From: Candidatus Woesearchaeota archaeon
GTDB taxonomy: Archaea; Nanobdellota; Nanobdellia; Woesearchaeales; JAHWIC01
DNA: 64,000 nucleotides
NCBI GenBank assembly: GCA_019322805.1
Contig: JAHWIC010000002.1
Span: forward strand, 70,118-134,117
Direction of reading: 5' to 3'
In this document: in pieces, positions 14,863 through 23,830 of the stretch
Layout: each line of letters starts with the position of its first letter
Numbering within the stretch: position 1 is the first letter of the stretch
The notes under the pieces: model-generated
What the model was told of the DNA's origin: nothing
The model's input: the letters and a program-made list of their open reading frames with translations, nothing else
The model's database searches: none
Position numbers and translations under genes: made by a program

Positions 14863-15587
14863 CTGATGCGCCAAAATCTCATCCAAGGTATTTGAGTTTG
14901 ATAGTAAGGGATAAGATAGTTGATGGAATAAGGAAAGGTATAACCTCTGAGCATGGCTTGATTGCACACGGCAGAGGAGAAGCTCTTGATTATATACTTG
15001 GAGAAAAAACGCATGATTTCGCTAAAAAGGCAATAGAAACTGCTGCGGCAATGCTGTTGCTGGCTAAAAAGCCGATTATCTCTGTAAATGGGAATGCTGC
15101 CGCGCTTGTTCCAAAGGAATTGATTAAGCTGGGAAAGCTGGTTAATGCAAAGCTTGAGGTTAATATATTCCATACTTCTAAGAAACGAGAAATAAAGATA
15201 CAGAGGCATTTGTTGAGGAATGGAGCAAAACAAGTTCTTCTTCCAAAAAAGAAGTTGATTCCAGGCATTGCTCACAACAGAAGCAGGTGCAACCCAGAAG
15301 GGATTTACAAAGCCGATGTTGTTTTTGTTCCTCTTGAAGACGGAGATAGGTGTCAGGCTTTAAGGAAGATGGATAAGGATGTTATAACTGTCGACTTAAA
15401 CCCTATGTCAAGGACTTCAAAGACAGCAAGCATTACAATAGTCGATAATATTATCCGAGCGATGCCTTTGTTAATAGATAAGACATATGAATTAAGGAAG
15501 GAAAAAAAAGACCAATTAGAAAAAGTCATTAAAAATTATGATAATAAAAAGGTATTAGCTGATGCGCTTAGAGCTGTTAAGAGGTAG
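14859..15587 (+). CDS. 4-phosphopantoate--beta-alanine ligase (phosphopantothenate synthetase)
   Basis: Second archaea-specific CoA enzyme: condenses 4-phosphopantoate with beta-alanine in an ATP-dependent reaction. The 242-residue chain matches the archaeal DUF137 family: PKSHPRYLSLIVRDKIVDG, GLIAHGRGEALDY, SVNGNAAAL, LEVNIFHTSKKRE, GIAHNRSRCNPEGIYKADVV and VITVDLNPMSRTSKTASI. ATG 14859 overlaps the kinase stop as ATGA; an upstream TTG at 14850 is unlikely. It is the last gene of the operon and meets a convergent HAD gene with no gap. Confidence 0.93.
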   Translation: MTDAPKSHPRYLSLIVRDKIVDGIRKGITSEHGLIAHGRGEALDYILGEKTHDFAKKAIETAAAMLLLAKKPIISVNGNAAALVPKELIKLGKLVNAKLEVNIFHTSKKREIKIQRHLLRNGAKQVLLPKKKLIPGIAHNRSRCNPEGIYKADVVFVPLEDGDRCQALRKMDKDVITVDLNPMSRTSKTASITIVDNIIRAMPLLIDKTYELRKEKKDQLEKVIKNYDNKKVLADALRAVKR

Positions 15588-16253
15588 TCATAAAATATGC
15601 TTCAAAATCTCTCTCAAGTCCTTATTCTTTATCTCAATATCAGCAACTTTCCTTAAATCATCTGATTTGCAGTCAAAGCAGATACCTAAACCAGATTCCT
15701 GTATAATCTTCACGTCGTTATGATGATCGCCAACAAAAACACACTCACTTAACTTAAAACCCTCTCGTTTTGCTATTTTCTTTAATGCGTCTGCCTTTTT
15801 AATCATGTCATATTCTGTTGCTTTCGCGCTTTTTAGAACTCCTTTTTCATCGAAGATAAGGCGGCTAAAGAAAACATCATCAAAAACTGCATTATAATCA
15901 GGCATCAGATACTCCATTATGATATCCAAGCTTCCTGAGATTATTGCTAATTTAATTCCTGCTTCTTTTAGCTTGCTTATTGTTTCCATTGCTCCTTTCA
16001 TTAACTGCACATTGTTCTTTTTCAAAGCATCAAAGAACTGTTTCCTAGCTGCTTTCTTTTCAATCCACATACCAATATCATGGTTTGCCCATTCCAAGTA
16101 ACTTATCTCACCAGCATAGTACATATCGCGAGCTTTAATCCTTCTTTTTTCATCAGTTTCAAAATAATTATGAAAAAGCTGCCAGGAAAATTCCACATTA
16201 TCTACTAAAGTACCGTCGACATCAAAGCAAACAAGCTTATATTTCTTTTTCAT
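15588..16253 (-). CDS. HAD-family phosphatase (SerB-like)
   Basis: A 221-residue HAD hydrolase with motif I CFDVDGTLVDN (nucleophile Asp in the first dozen residues), motif II AIISGS, the motif III lysine near KKADALKK, and motif IV FVGDHHNDVKII. The alpha-helical cap after motif I suggests a small phosphorylated metabolite; relatives include phosphoserine phosphatase, but the substrate cannot be fixed from sequence. It is convergent with the CoA operon, with the stops adjacent, so each could limit readthrough of the other. Confidence 0.85.
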   Translation of the reverse strand: MKKKYKLVCFDVDGTLVDNVEFSWQLFHNYFETDEKRRIKARDMYYAGEISYLEWANHDIGMWIEKKAARKQFFDALKKNNVQLMKGAMETISKLKEAGIKLAIISGSLDIIMEYLMPDYNAVFDDVFFSRLIFDEKGVLKSAKATEYDMIKKADALKKIAKREGFKLSECVFVGDHHNDVKIIQESGLGICFDCKSDDLRKVADIEIKNKDLREILKHIL

Positions 16254-16316
16254 ACCTTAAATTTATATTGCAAACCTTTAAATAGTTTTATACAACCTCC
16301 GGGCTTGGGTGATATC

Positions 16317-16748
16317 ATGGCTGTAATCGGATTCAATTTCAATAAAATAAATGTTGAGAAAAAAGAAATTACCCAAGGCAAGGTAAATATAAGCAATAAT
16401 GTTGCTATAAAAAATATTGAACAGAAAGATATTTCTTTAGGGAAGAGTACTCAAGATGCCTTGAAGTTCACATTTGAATTCACATCAAAGTATGAGCCGG
16501 GCCTTGGAAATATTTTGCTTGGCGGAGATGTTCTGTTCCTGACTGATGCAAAGAAATCAAAGGATATACTTGACAGCTGGAAGAAAGACAAGAAAGTGCC
16601 AAAAGAGATTATGGCCGGCATATTAAATACAGTGCTTTCAAAGTGCAATATACAGGCTTTGATATTAAGCCAGGAAGTGAACCTGCCCCCCCCAATACCA
16701 CTTCCAAAGGTAAAGGTTGGTGGTAAGGAAAAGGAATATATCGGCTAA
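16317..16748 (+). CDS. conserved archaeal protein, possibly SecB-like fold
   Basis: A 143-residue protein starting MAVIGFNFNKINVEKKEI. The N-terminal two thirds alternate short beta strands (GKVNISNNVAIKNI, LKFTFEFTSKYEPGLGNILLGGDVLFLTD), followed by a helix (MAGILNTVLSKCNIQALIL) and a proline-rich tail NLPPPIPLPKVKV. That order, with a PP-rich C-terminus, resembles the SecB chaperone fold, but this is only a resemblance. I recognise the family as recurrent in DPANN genomes without assigned function. ATG 16317 follows GGGTGAT; the TTG at 16305 is rejected because it would use up that site. Confidence 0.7.
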   Translation: MAVIGFNFNKINVEKKEITQGKVNISNNVAIKNIEQKDISLGKSTQDALKFTFEFTSKYEPGLGNILLGGDVLFLTDAKKSKDILDSWKKDKKVPKEIMAGILNTVLSKCNIQALILSQEVNLPPPIPLPKVKVGGKEKEYIG

Positions 16749-16769
16749 ATTTCCCTTCGGGAAATTTAG
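16745..16769 (+). terminator. perfect hairpin overlapping the stop codon
   Basis: CTAAATTTCCC and GGGAAATTTAG form an 11-bp perfect stem with the three-base loop TTC. The stop codon TAA of the preceding gene (16746-16748) lies in the 5' arm. No T-run follows, so this may be an RNA-stabilising 3' end structure or a small palindromic insertion, not a classical terminator. Confidence 0.5.
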
Positions 16770-16876
16770 ATCCTCCCACTAGTGATTCTCAATTTGTGAT
16801 TGTCCCACCCCTAACAGAGAACTATTTTCTTTTACAAAAGTTTTATAAATTATAGGCTAGTTTCTCCTCTAATAGA

Positions 16877-19186
16877 ATGCCTCAAAAAGAACTAAAACTA
16901 AAGGTTGCAGAAGCAATACAGGATGATGTAAACAAAGGTATAGTCAGGATAGATAATACCTTTATGAAAGATATAGAAATTAAAGTGGGTGATATAGTAG
17001 AATTAGAAGGCGAGCGCAAGACAGTAGCTATTGCTGACAGAGCTTATCCTGGTGATATTGGATTAAACATTGTAAGGATGGATGGTATTACCCGTAAGAA
17101 TGCCAAGACCGGTATTGGTGAGGTAATAAAGGTAAAGAAGTCTGATGTAAAAGGAGCTAAAAAGGCCACTATTGCACCTGCAAAAAAGGGTATTGTGGTT
17201 AGAGCTTCTCCGGGCATATTCAAACAGGGTTTGCTTGGAAGAGCCCTTGTTAAAGGTGATATTGTTTCTTTAGGTGGCGGCCGTAGAAGAAGAACAGCTA
17301 TGACTGAAAGTCCGTTCTTTGAGGATATATTCAATATACTGGATGAAAGCAGCATGATGGGATTTGGCTTTGGTGATATAAAATTTGTTGTGGCTGATGT
17401 AAGCCCAAAAGGAGCTGTTATTATAACTGATGATACTGAGATTGTCTTTAATCCCGAAGCTGTTGAGATAGCTGAAGAGCGTGTTCCAGAGGTAAGCTAT
17501 GAGGATATTGGCGGCCTTACTGAGGAAATCAAAAAGGTAAGAGAGATGGTTGAGCTGCCATTAAAGCATCCTGAGATCTTTGAAAGATTGGGAATAGAAG
17601 CTCCAAAAGGTGTTTTATTGCATGGAGCGCCTGGCTGCGGAAAGACCTTATTGGCTAAAGCTGTTGCAAATGAAACTAACAGCCATTTTATTCTGATTAA
17701 TGGCCCTGAGATTATGAGCAAATATTACGGCCAATCTGAAGAGAACTTACGTAAGAAGTTTGAGGAAGCTGAGAAAAACGCTCCATCCATTATATTTATT
17801 GACGAGATTGATGCAATTGCTCCTAAAAGAGAGGAGATTAAGGGGGAGGTTGAGCGTAGGGTTGTAGCACAGCTGCTTGCAAATATGGATGGATTGAAGA
17901 GCCGCGGCAGAGTTGTTGTAATTGCAGCTACTAACGTTCCAAATATACTTGATCCTGCTTTACGTCGTCCAGGCCGTTTTGACAGAGAGATTGAAATAGG
18001 TGTTCCTGACAATAAAGCAAGGCTCGAGATATTAAAGATTCACACCAGAAATATGCCTCTTGGAGATAAAAACAAGCCTTATGCTGAAAAAGAGAAAGAA
18101 AAGGTCCTGAAGGACATTGCAAACATTACTTACGGCTTTGTTGGTGCTGACTTATCAGCCCTGGCAAAAGAGGCTGCAATGATTATCCTAAGGAAGGTTT
18201 TGCCGGAAATCCAGTTAAAAAAGGATGAAGCAATATCAAAAGAAACTTTAGAGAAATTAAGGATAGGTGCAAGTGACTTTAGAGAAGCACTAAGGGTTGT
18301 AAGGCCTTCTGCATTGCGCGAAGTGTTTATCGAGAAGCCAAGCACAAAATGGGAAGACATTGGCGGCTTAGAGGAGGCTAAACAGGAATTAAAAGAGGCT
18401 GTTGAATGGCCATTAAAGCATCCTGAAGCTTTCAAAAGGCTTGGTGTTAGAGCTCCAAAAGGCATTCTGCTTTATGGCGCGCCAGGAACAGGCAAGACCT
18501 TACTTGCTAAGGCTGTTGCAAACGAGTCTGACTCAAACTTTATACTTGTTAAAGGCCCTGAACTGCTTTCAAAATGGGTTGGTGAATCTGAAAGAGCTGT
18601 TCGTGAAGTGTTTAAGAAAGCACGACAAACAGCTCCAACAATTGTATTCTTTGATGAAATTGATTCGTTAGCTCCTACAAGAAAAGCCAGCTCTGATACT
18701 CATGTGAGTGAGCAGGTTGTTAACCAAATGCTTACAGAGATCGACGGCCTGGAAGAGATGCACGATGTTGTTATTATTGCTGCTACAAACAGGCCCGATA
18801 TTGTTGATACTGCTTTGTTAAGGCCTGGAAGATTTGACAGGATGATTCTGATTCCAGCTCCTGATAAAGCTACAAGAAGGAAGATATTTGAGGTCCACAC
18901 AAAGGGAATGCCTATCAAAGGTGTTAGCCTTGATAAACTGGCTGAAAAAACAGAAGGCTATGCAGGTGCTGATATTGAAGCTATCTGCAGGGAAGCTGCA
19001 ATGATTGCTTTAAGAAAGGATATTAAGTCTAAAGATGTTACTAATAAAGACTTTGAAGACGCTCTAAAACGAGTAAGCCCTTCGCTCACAAAGGAGATAG
19101 AGAAAGCTTATGAAACTCTTGGAAAGCAGTTTACTTCTGCTAAGGCTAAAGAGATGAAGGAAGATATGCCGAGTTATTTTGGATAA
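16877..19186 (+). CDS. cdc48: Cdc48/p97-type double AAA ATPase
   Basis: Hexameric unfoldase feeding proteins to the proteasome or disassembling complexes. The first roughly 190 residues are the N-domain (double-psi barrel plus four-stranded barrel). D1 has Walker A GAPGCGKT, Walker B IIFIDEIDAI and sensor AATNVPNILDPALRRPGRFD; D2 has GAPGTGKT, IVFFDEIDSLAPTR and AATNRPDIVDTALLRPGRFD. The Cys in the D1 P-loop replaces the usual Thr. The C-terminus EDMPSYFG lacks an obvious HbYX tail. At 769 residues it is complete. TATA TTTATAAA (16842-16849) is about 30 nt before ATG 16877, so the transcript is probably leaderless. Confidence 0.96.
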   Translation: MPQKELKLKVAEAIQDDVNKGIVRIDNTFMKDIEIKVGDIVELEGERKTVAIADRAYPGDIGLNIVRMDGITRKNAKTGIGEVIKVKKSDVKGAKKATIAPAKKGIVVRASPGIFKQGLLGRALVKGDIVSLGGGRRRRTAMTESPFFEDIFNILDESSMMGFGFGDIKFVVADVSPKGAVIITDDTEIVFNPEAVEIAEERVPEVSYEDIGGLTEEIKKVREMVELPLKHPEIFERLGIEAPKGVLLHGAPGCGKTLLAKAVANETNSHFILINGPEIMSKYYGQSEENLRKKFEEAEKNAPSIIFIDEIDAIAPKREEIKGEVERRVVAQLLANMDGLKSRGRVVVIAATNVPNILDPALRRPGRFDREIEIGVPDNKARLEILKIHTRNMPLGDKNKPYAEKEKEKVLKDIANITYGFVGADLSALAKEAAMIILRKVLPEIQLKKDEAISKETLEKLRIGASDFREALRVVRPSALREVFIEKPSTKWEDIGGLEEAKQELKEAVEWPLKHPEAFKRLGVRAPKGILLYGAPGTGKTLLAKAVANESDSNFILVKGPELLSKWVGESERAVREVFKKARQTAPTIVFFDEIDSLAPTRKASSDTHVSEQVVNQMLTEIDGLEEMHDVVIIAATNRPDIVDTALLRPGRFDRMILIPAPDKATRRKIFEVHTKGMPIKGVSLDKLAEKTEGYAGADIEAICREAAMIALRKDIKSKDVTNKDFEDALKRVSPSLTKEIEKAYETLGKQFTSAKAKEMKEDMPSYFG

Positions 19187-19194
19187 ATCAATAG

Positions 19195-19300
19195 AAAGAA
19201 TTCAATAAGGCCTTATCATTAAAAAATAATCAACAGAAAAAATTAATTCTGAAAATTCCCTTATACCCTATGTTAAAGGAATTTTCATCTTATCCTCTCA
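19195..19300 (+). repeat. cloverleaf intergenic repeat, copy 5 (truncated)
   Basis: Only the left flank (CAATAAGGCCTTATCATTA), part of the outer stem (TTAATTCTGA) and hairpin 1 (AAAATTCCCTT with AAAGGAATTTT, about 19252-19286) remain, followed by CATCTTATCCTCTCAG before the promoter of gatD. The middle arm and hairpin 3 are absent. One base of hairpin 1 (CCCTT against AAAGG) is not compensated, as expected if this fragment is no longer maintained. Confidence 0.65.
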
Positions 19301-19343
19301 GATATCAAAAACTTTAAATAACTACAAGAAATAAGCTTCTCCT

Positions 19344-20630
19344 ATGACAAACCCAAAACCAGGTGACAGGGTAAAAGTAATTGCTGATAAGGAATATGAA
19401 GGAGTTTTAATGCCTAATGAGGAGACTGATTCTGTTGTTGTTAAGCTTGATAATGGCTATAATGTTGGGATTGAGAAGGGGAAAGTAAGGGAGATTAAAC
19501 TGGTAAAAAAACACGAAGAAAAAGCTTCAAAAAAAGAAAAGCATGTTCATAAGAAAGGCTTGAAAACAATTTCAATTCTGCATACTGGCGGAACAATTGC
19601 CTCTAAGGTTGATTATGAGGCTGGCGGTGTTGTTGCATCGTTTACAGCTGAAGACCTTATTGCAAAGTTTCCTGAGATAGAGCAGACTGCAAATATCCGC
19701 TCTGTTCTTGTCAGTAATATGATGAGTGAGGATATGACTTTCAGTGACCATAAAAAAATTGCTGAAGCAATTAAAAAAGAGATTAAAGAAGGAACAGATG
19801 GTGTAATTGTAGGTCATGGTACAGATACCTTAGCTGTTACTTCTGCATCATTAGCTTTTATGTTTGAGAAAATAAACATCCCTATTTTGTTAGTTGGTGC
19901 TCAGCGCAGTTCTGACAGAGGCTCAACAGATGCTGCTTTAAACCTAATCTGCGCTGCAAGGTTTATTGCTAAAACTGATTTTGCTGGTGTTGCACTCTGC
20001 ATGCATGATTCAAGTGACGATAATAAGTGCGCTATTCTGCCGGCAACAAAAACAAGAAAACTGCACACCAGCAGGAGAGACGCTTTCAGAGCAATAAATG
20101 ATACTCCTATTGCAACTGTTGATTTTAACACTAAAAAGATCGAGTTTATCAAAGAAGATTATCCAAAAAAAAGCAAAGAGCCTTTTGTAATGAAAGACAA
20201 GCTCGAGGAAAAGGTTGCGGTCATAAGAACTTATGTCAGCATGAAGCCCGATATGATTGAAGCCTTGACAAAAAAAGGCTACAAAGGCCTTGTTCTAGAA
20301 GCAACAGGCATTGGACAAGCTCCAACAAATACAGAGCCGAACCTGCCAAATTACGAGGCTTTGAAAAAGTTCATAACCAATGATGGAGTTGTTGTCTTAA
20401 CCTCTCAATGCCTTTTTGGCAGAGTTCATAAAGACATTTACAAGAACTGCAGAAGGCTTGCAGAAATAGGCGTTATCTTTGGAGAGGATATGTTAACTGA
20501 TACTGCTTATGTAAAGCTGGCTTGGCTTTTAGCTAATTTCTCTAGAGAAGAAGCTAAAGAATTGGTTACAAAGAACTTACGTGGAGAAATAAATGAAAGA
20601 ACAAGTGTTGAAGAGTTCTTGAAAGATTAA
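19344..20630 (+). CDS. gatD: Glu-tRNA(Gln) amidotransferase subunit D
   Basis: Asparaginase-like subunit that frees ammonia from glutamine or asparagine for GatE. Residues 1-50 are the small SH3-like N-domain (GDRVKVIADKEYEGVLMP), then the type I asparaginase core: SILHTGGTIASKVDYEAGG with the first catalytic Thr, the VGHGTDTLAVTSASLAF segment with the second Thr and Asp, and VLEATGIGQAP. The 428-residue length is normal. A short TATA-like ACTTTAAATAAC near 19310 precedes it. gatE is not adjacent but lies 3.9 kb downstream on the same strand. GatD is the marker of the archaea-specific Gln-tRNA pathway. Confidence 0.95.
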   Translation: MTNPKPGDRVKVIADKEYEGVLMPNEETDSVVVKLDNGYNVGIEKGKVREIKLVKKHEEKASKKEKHVHKKGLKTISILHTGGTIASKVDYEAGGVVASFTAEDLIAKFPEIEQTANIRSVLVSNMMSEDMTFSDHKKIAEAIKKEIKEGTDGVIVGHGTDTLAVTSASLAFMFEKINIPILLVGAQRSSDRGSTDAALNLICAARFIAKTDFAGVALCMHDSSDDNKCAILPATKTRKLHTSRRDAFRAINDTPIATVDFNTKKIEFIKEDYPKKSKEPFVMKDKLEEKVAVIRTYVSMKPDMIEALTKKGYKGLVLEATGIGQAPTNTEPNLPNYEALKKFITNDGVVVLTSQCLFGRVHKDIYKNCRRLAEIGVIFGEDMLTDTAYVKLAWLLANFSREEAKELVTKNLRGEINERTSVEEFLKD

Positions 20631-20632
20631 AA

Positions 20633-22495
20633 TCAAGCAAAATCACCGGGTGCTATTTCATCCTTTCCATACTTCTGCTGAGCTTCTTTTAGTCTTTGTC
20701 TTTGCTGCTCAATGTGCTCGTGGAAGATTTTAGGAGTATCCGGCTCTTCACGGTAGATCTGCTCAATCCTGTCAAGCTTTGCAAGCAGTTTAGATGTTCT
20801 TGTTGAGAATTGTTTTATGTATTCCTCCTCAGTATAATCCCTGCCAAGCGCTTTCTTGAATAATGCCTTTAAATCTTCATATTTGGGAATAAAACCAACA
20901 GGGGTTTCAATCACCTCATACTCTTCGTGAACCCTGCCTTCCATCCAAAGCAGCCACACCTTCTTGTCCAGCTTTCCGTTAAGGAATTTGCCGTCTTTTT
21001 TTAAGAAATAATTTGTTGCAAATATTAATGGCGGCTTATCTAGCTTATCGCCGAAGTTCAAATGATTCTTAACATAGGTTCCCATCGGAATAACCAGGAA
21101 ATCAAGATTAGCCATTGGATTGTGCTTAAGCTGCCCCTCTGCGCCAAGTGTTGCTGCTGTGGTTTCTGACTCAAGCGCTGTACCAAGGAAAACCCCATGA
21201 GCCCAGCTTAATGACTGCATAACAGGAACAGATGTATCTGAATCTCTGCCTCCATAAATAATCCCATCGATAAGAACTCCATCAGGGTCATCAGCCTTAG
21301 GGTCTGCATTGTCCAGATCATTGATTTTTAGGGTAAACCTTGCATTTTTGTGTGAAGGGTCTATTTTATTACCGTCCTTGTCCCTTTTTCCTTTAAACCA
21401 GTCTCCAGAATGGTTTATTCCTTTCTTAGGAATCTCTTTTCCCATACCAAGCCAGTATGGAACACCGCCAACGTCAAGAACATTAGAGATAATCAGCTCG
21501 CGAGGTGTTGTCAGTGTCTTATAGATTACCGGGTCATCATCTGCGTTTATGTCTTTAATGACACCAAAGATACCCTGCTCCACATTAGCTGCTCTGACAA
21601 AACCTTCTTCATCTATCCTTAAGTAGGCAATATCGTCACCAACTATGGTTTGACCAGATATCATTGCTGTAGAGGTTTTGCCGCAAAGGCTTGGGAAAGC
21701 TCCTGTAAAGTAAGTTGTTCTTTCCTTGTCTAGAGGATGGACCCCTACAATAAACATATGCTCGCATAGCCAATCCTCCTTAGCTGCTTTGCTTATAGCC
21801 AGTCTCAAAGCTAATTTCTTCAGGCCTATGCTGTTTCCGCCGTATTGGTTGTTTACAGTAAGGACTCTTTCTTCTTCCAAATCCACATAAATCCTCCTTT
21901 TATCGATGTTTTTAGTTGTATTTCGCTCGTCTAATCCTCCAGCAGAGTGCACAAAATAGAAAAAATCTTTTGAGCCGTTTAATTTCTTAAATTCCTGGTA
22001 ACCCTGCCTGAATAATAAGTTTTCATTATGGGCAACATAGAATGAATCTGTCAATTGCAGGGCTGGAATTGCGAACCTTGAGTTATTGGGACCTAAACAG
22101 TAGAAACATACAAGCATCTCTTTTCCCTGCATTATCCCGTCCATAAATGCAAGTATTTCCTTTAATCCTTCATCCTTGTCTATTGTTTTGATATGCTTGC
22201 TTAGCTTCTTTCCCTTTGGCAATAATATCTTGGTATTTGCTTTATCTCTTGCCTGGTCATAATAGCTGTCATAATGGATTGTATGGCCTTCCATCTTCAG
22301 GGGCTTTTCTTCTCCTCTCTCTACAGCGAGTTGCCTTACATAAGCAATATCCTCCTTAGAATCAGTAAGTACAGTAACCTTAGCAGGTTTACAGTGCTTT
22401 ACATATTTCTCCACAACTTGCATTACTTGGGGGTTGTCCAATGCTTCTAACTTCTTAAGATTTTCTTCATTGAGTACTGATTTATCTATGTCCAT
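20633..22495 (-). CDS. pckG: phosphoenolpyruvate carboxykinase (GTP)
   Basis: Interconverts oxaloacetate plus GTP with PEP, CO2 and GDP. The 620-residue length fits the GTP-dependent family. The P-loop FPSLCGKTSTAM carries the reactive Cys of this family, and NQYGGNSIGLKKLALR, the metal-binding VGDDIAYLRID, NVEQGIFGVIKDIN and GGRDSDTSVPVMQSLSWAHGVF segments are all present. With PPDK at 26 kb it connects pyruvate, PEP and oxaloacetate, allowing gluconeogenic or anaplerotic flux. It is convergent with gatD (two bases between stops). Confidence 0.95.
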   Translation of the reverse strand: MDIDKSVLNEENLKKLEALDNPQVMQVVEKYVKHCKPAKVTVLTDSKEDIAYVRQLAVERGEEKPLKMEGHTIHYDSYYDQARDKANTKILLPKGKKLSKHIKTIDKDEGLKEILAFMDGIMQGKEMLVCFYCLGPNNSRFAIPALQLTDSFYVAHNENLLFRQGYQEFKKLNGSKDFFYFVHSAGGLDERNTTKNIDKRRIYVDLEEERVLTVNNQYGGNSIGLKKLALRLAISKAAKEDWLCEHMFIVGVHPLDKERTTYFTGAFPSLCGKTSTAMISGQTIVGDDIAYLRIDEEGFVRAANVEQGIFGVIKDINADDDPVIYKTLTTPRELIISNVLDVGGVPYWLGMGKEIPKKGINHSGDWFKGKRDKDGNKIDPSHKNARFTLKINDLDNADPKADDPDGVLIDGIIYGGRDSDTSVPVMQSLSWAHGVFLGTALESETTAATLGAEGQLKHNPMANLDFLVIPMGTYVKNHLNFGDKLDKPPLIFATNYFLKKDGKFLNGKLDKKVWLLWMEGRVHEEYEVIETPVGFIPKYEDLKALFKKALGRDYTEEEYIKQFSTRTSKLLAKLDRIEQIYREEPDTPKIFHEHIEQQRQRLKEAQQKYGKDEIAPGDFA

Positions 22496-22582
22496 TTTAG
22501 ACTGAAGGTTTATTATTTCTATATAATAGTTTAGTTATAATAATAACAAATTATTTAATGCCAAAGACTCTGAATCAATTAT

Positions 22583-22825
22583 ATGCAACCAATAAAGGGA
22601 TTACTGAATAAAATAAGGTGGGACAAGCGCGAAAACCCCGAGGATTATTCTATTGGTTACTTAGATAGAGTTCAGAATAAGATTATTGAGATTGGTTATA
22701 ATGAAATAAAAAAGATTGAAGGGAATTTTCTGGTTTTAGAAAGAGACCTTGAAGAGGTTTATATTCCAACCCATAGGATAAAGGTAGTTAAGAAAAAAGA
22801 TAAAATCATCTGGAAGAGAGAATAA
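22583..22825 (+). CDS. DUF504/MJ1316-type RNA end-recognition domain protein
   Basis: An 80-residue stand-alone domain of the archaeal DUF504 family: IKGLLNKIRWDKRENPEDYSIGYLDR, then the LERDLEEVYIPTHRIKVV core with the conserved IPxHRI and a C-terminal IIWKRE. Published domain analysis links this family to recognition of cyclic phosphate RNA ends in RNA repair systems; direct function here is inference. It starts about 25 nt after an AT-rich region shared with the divergent pckG promoter. Confidence 0.85.
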   Translation: MQPIKGLLNKIRWDKRENPEDYSIGYLDRVQNKIIEIGYNEIKKIEGNFLVLERDLEEVYIPTHRIKVVKKKDKIIWKRE

Positions 22826-22864
22826 CAAAAAATTTATAAGTATTGGAAAAAGGATTCAGTTAAC

Positions 22865-23830
22865 ATGGTACCAGCAACTGAAGCAAAGGATGTAAGATAT
22901 GAAGAAGCAGCATGGAGACGCGAGGTAGAAGAAAGAGCAAGGAAAAGGTTAGCAGAAGGGGGCGAAGAAGAAGCTGAAAGACGTAGAGAAGAAATCTGGA
23001 GACAGACGCAAGAACTTAGGAAGACCAGAGAAGATAAAAGGAGAGAAAGGCTGGAAGCTGAACTAAGAAGATACCAGGGAATGTTAAAAGGAGAAGTAGG
23101 CATTGAAGATGTTCTTGATAAGAAACTTGGGGGATACAGAGGTTTGACCCCAAGGCAAATGAGCAAACATCTGTCACGTGACCAGCTAAGAATGCATGCG
23201 CACCATATCCGCAACCGAATGGCGATTCTTCAGGACAGAATTGTTACTGTACTTAAAAACGGAGCCAGAGAGTTAGCATATTTTAGAGAGGTTGTAATCA
23301 CAGACTATAAAAAGAAAGAGGGGCTTCTTGAAAAAAGAAGGTTAAGTGATGAAGAGCAAGAATTTCTTAGGAGGCATATTGGAAGAAGAAAGCTTGACAG
23401 GGAAGGCAGAATCCTCCTTAAAAAGCAAATAAACCATGATAAGTTTCTAGAAGCTCAGAAAAAGAAGGCAGTAAAACAGCTGGGAATGATGAAGAGGGAG
23501 GGATTTAACCTTATTAAACTAAAGGAGCAGCTGGCTAAGATTGAGGCTGAATCTGACGACATAATGAAATACTGGGAGTATGTTGAAAAAACAGGAACCC
23601 TGCCTCACCGGGCTTTTTTATGGCGCGGAAGACCGCATTGGGCTTATAGAAAAGACTTCCCAAACAGGGTGCTAAGAAGGATTTCAAGGTTTAATGATTT
23701 GGATATAACATTTCCTTTCAGGCATTTAAAAATAGAGCATATGAAATACCTAAAAGGTATTGATAACATAATAAGATGGACTGACAAGTGGGAACCTGAA
23801 AGGGTTTTAGCCGAGTCTCTTGCAGCTTGA
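22865..23830 (+). CDS. highly basic coiled-coil protein of unknown function
   Basis: A 321-residue, Arg/Lys/Glu-rich protein. Residues about 10-75 form a charged single alpha-helix or coiled coil (EERARKRLAEGGEEEAERRR type). The middle (about 95-210) is helical and very basic, including MSKHLSRDQLRMHAHHIRNR and FLRRHIGRRKLDREGR. The C-terminal part has aromatic-rich WRGRPHWAYRKDFPNR and repeated IRW/KWEP tryptophans. Nucleic-acid binding is plausible from the charge but unproven. No family recognised. The 3' end overlaps the convergent gene by 24 bases. Confidence 0.6.
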   Translation: MVPATEAKDVRYEEAAWRREVEERARKRLAEGGEEEAERRREEIWRQTQELRKTREDKRRERLEAELRRYQGMLKGEVGIEDVLDKKLGGYRGLTPRQMSKHLSRDQLRMHAHHIRNRMAILQDRIVTVLKNGARELAYFREVVITDYKKKEGLLEKRRLSDEEQEFLRRHIGRRKLDREGRILLKKQINHDKFLEAQKKKAVKQLGMMKREGFNLIKLKEQLAKIEAESDDIMKYWEYVEKTGTLPHRAFLWRGRPHWAYRKDFPNRVLRRISRFNDLDITFPFRHLKIEHMKYLKGIDNIIRWTDKWEPERVLAESLAA

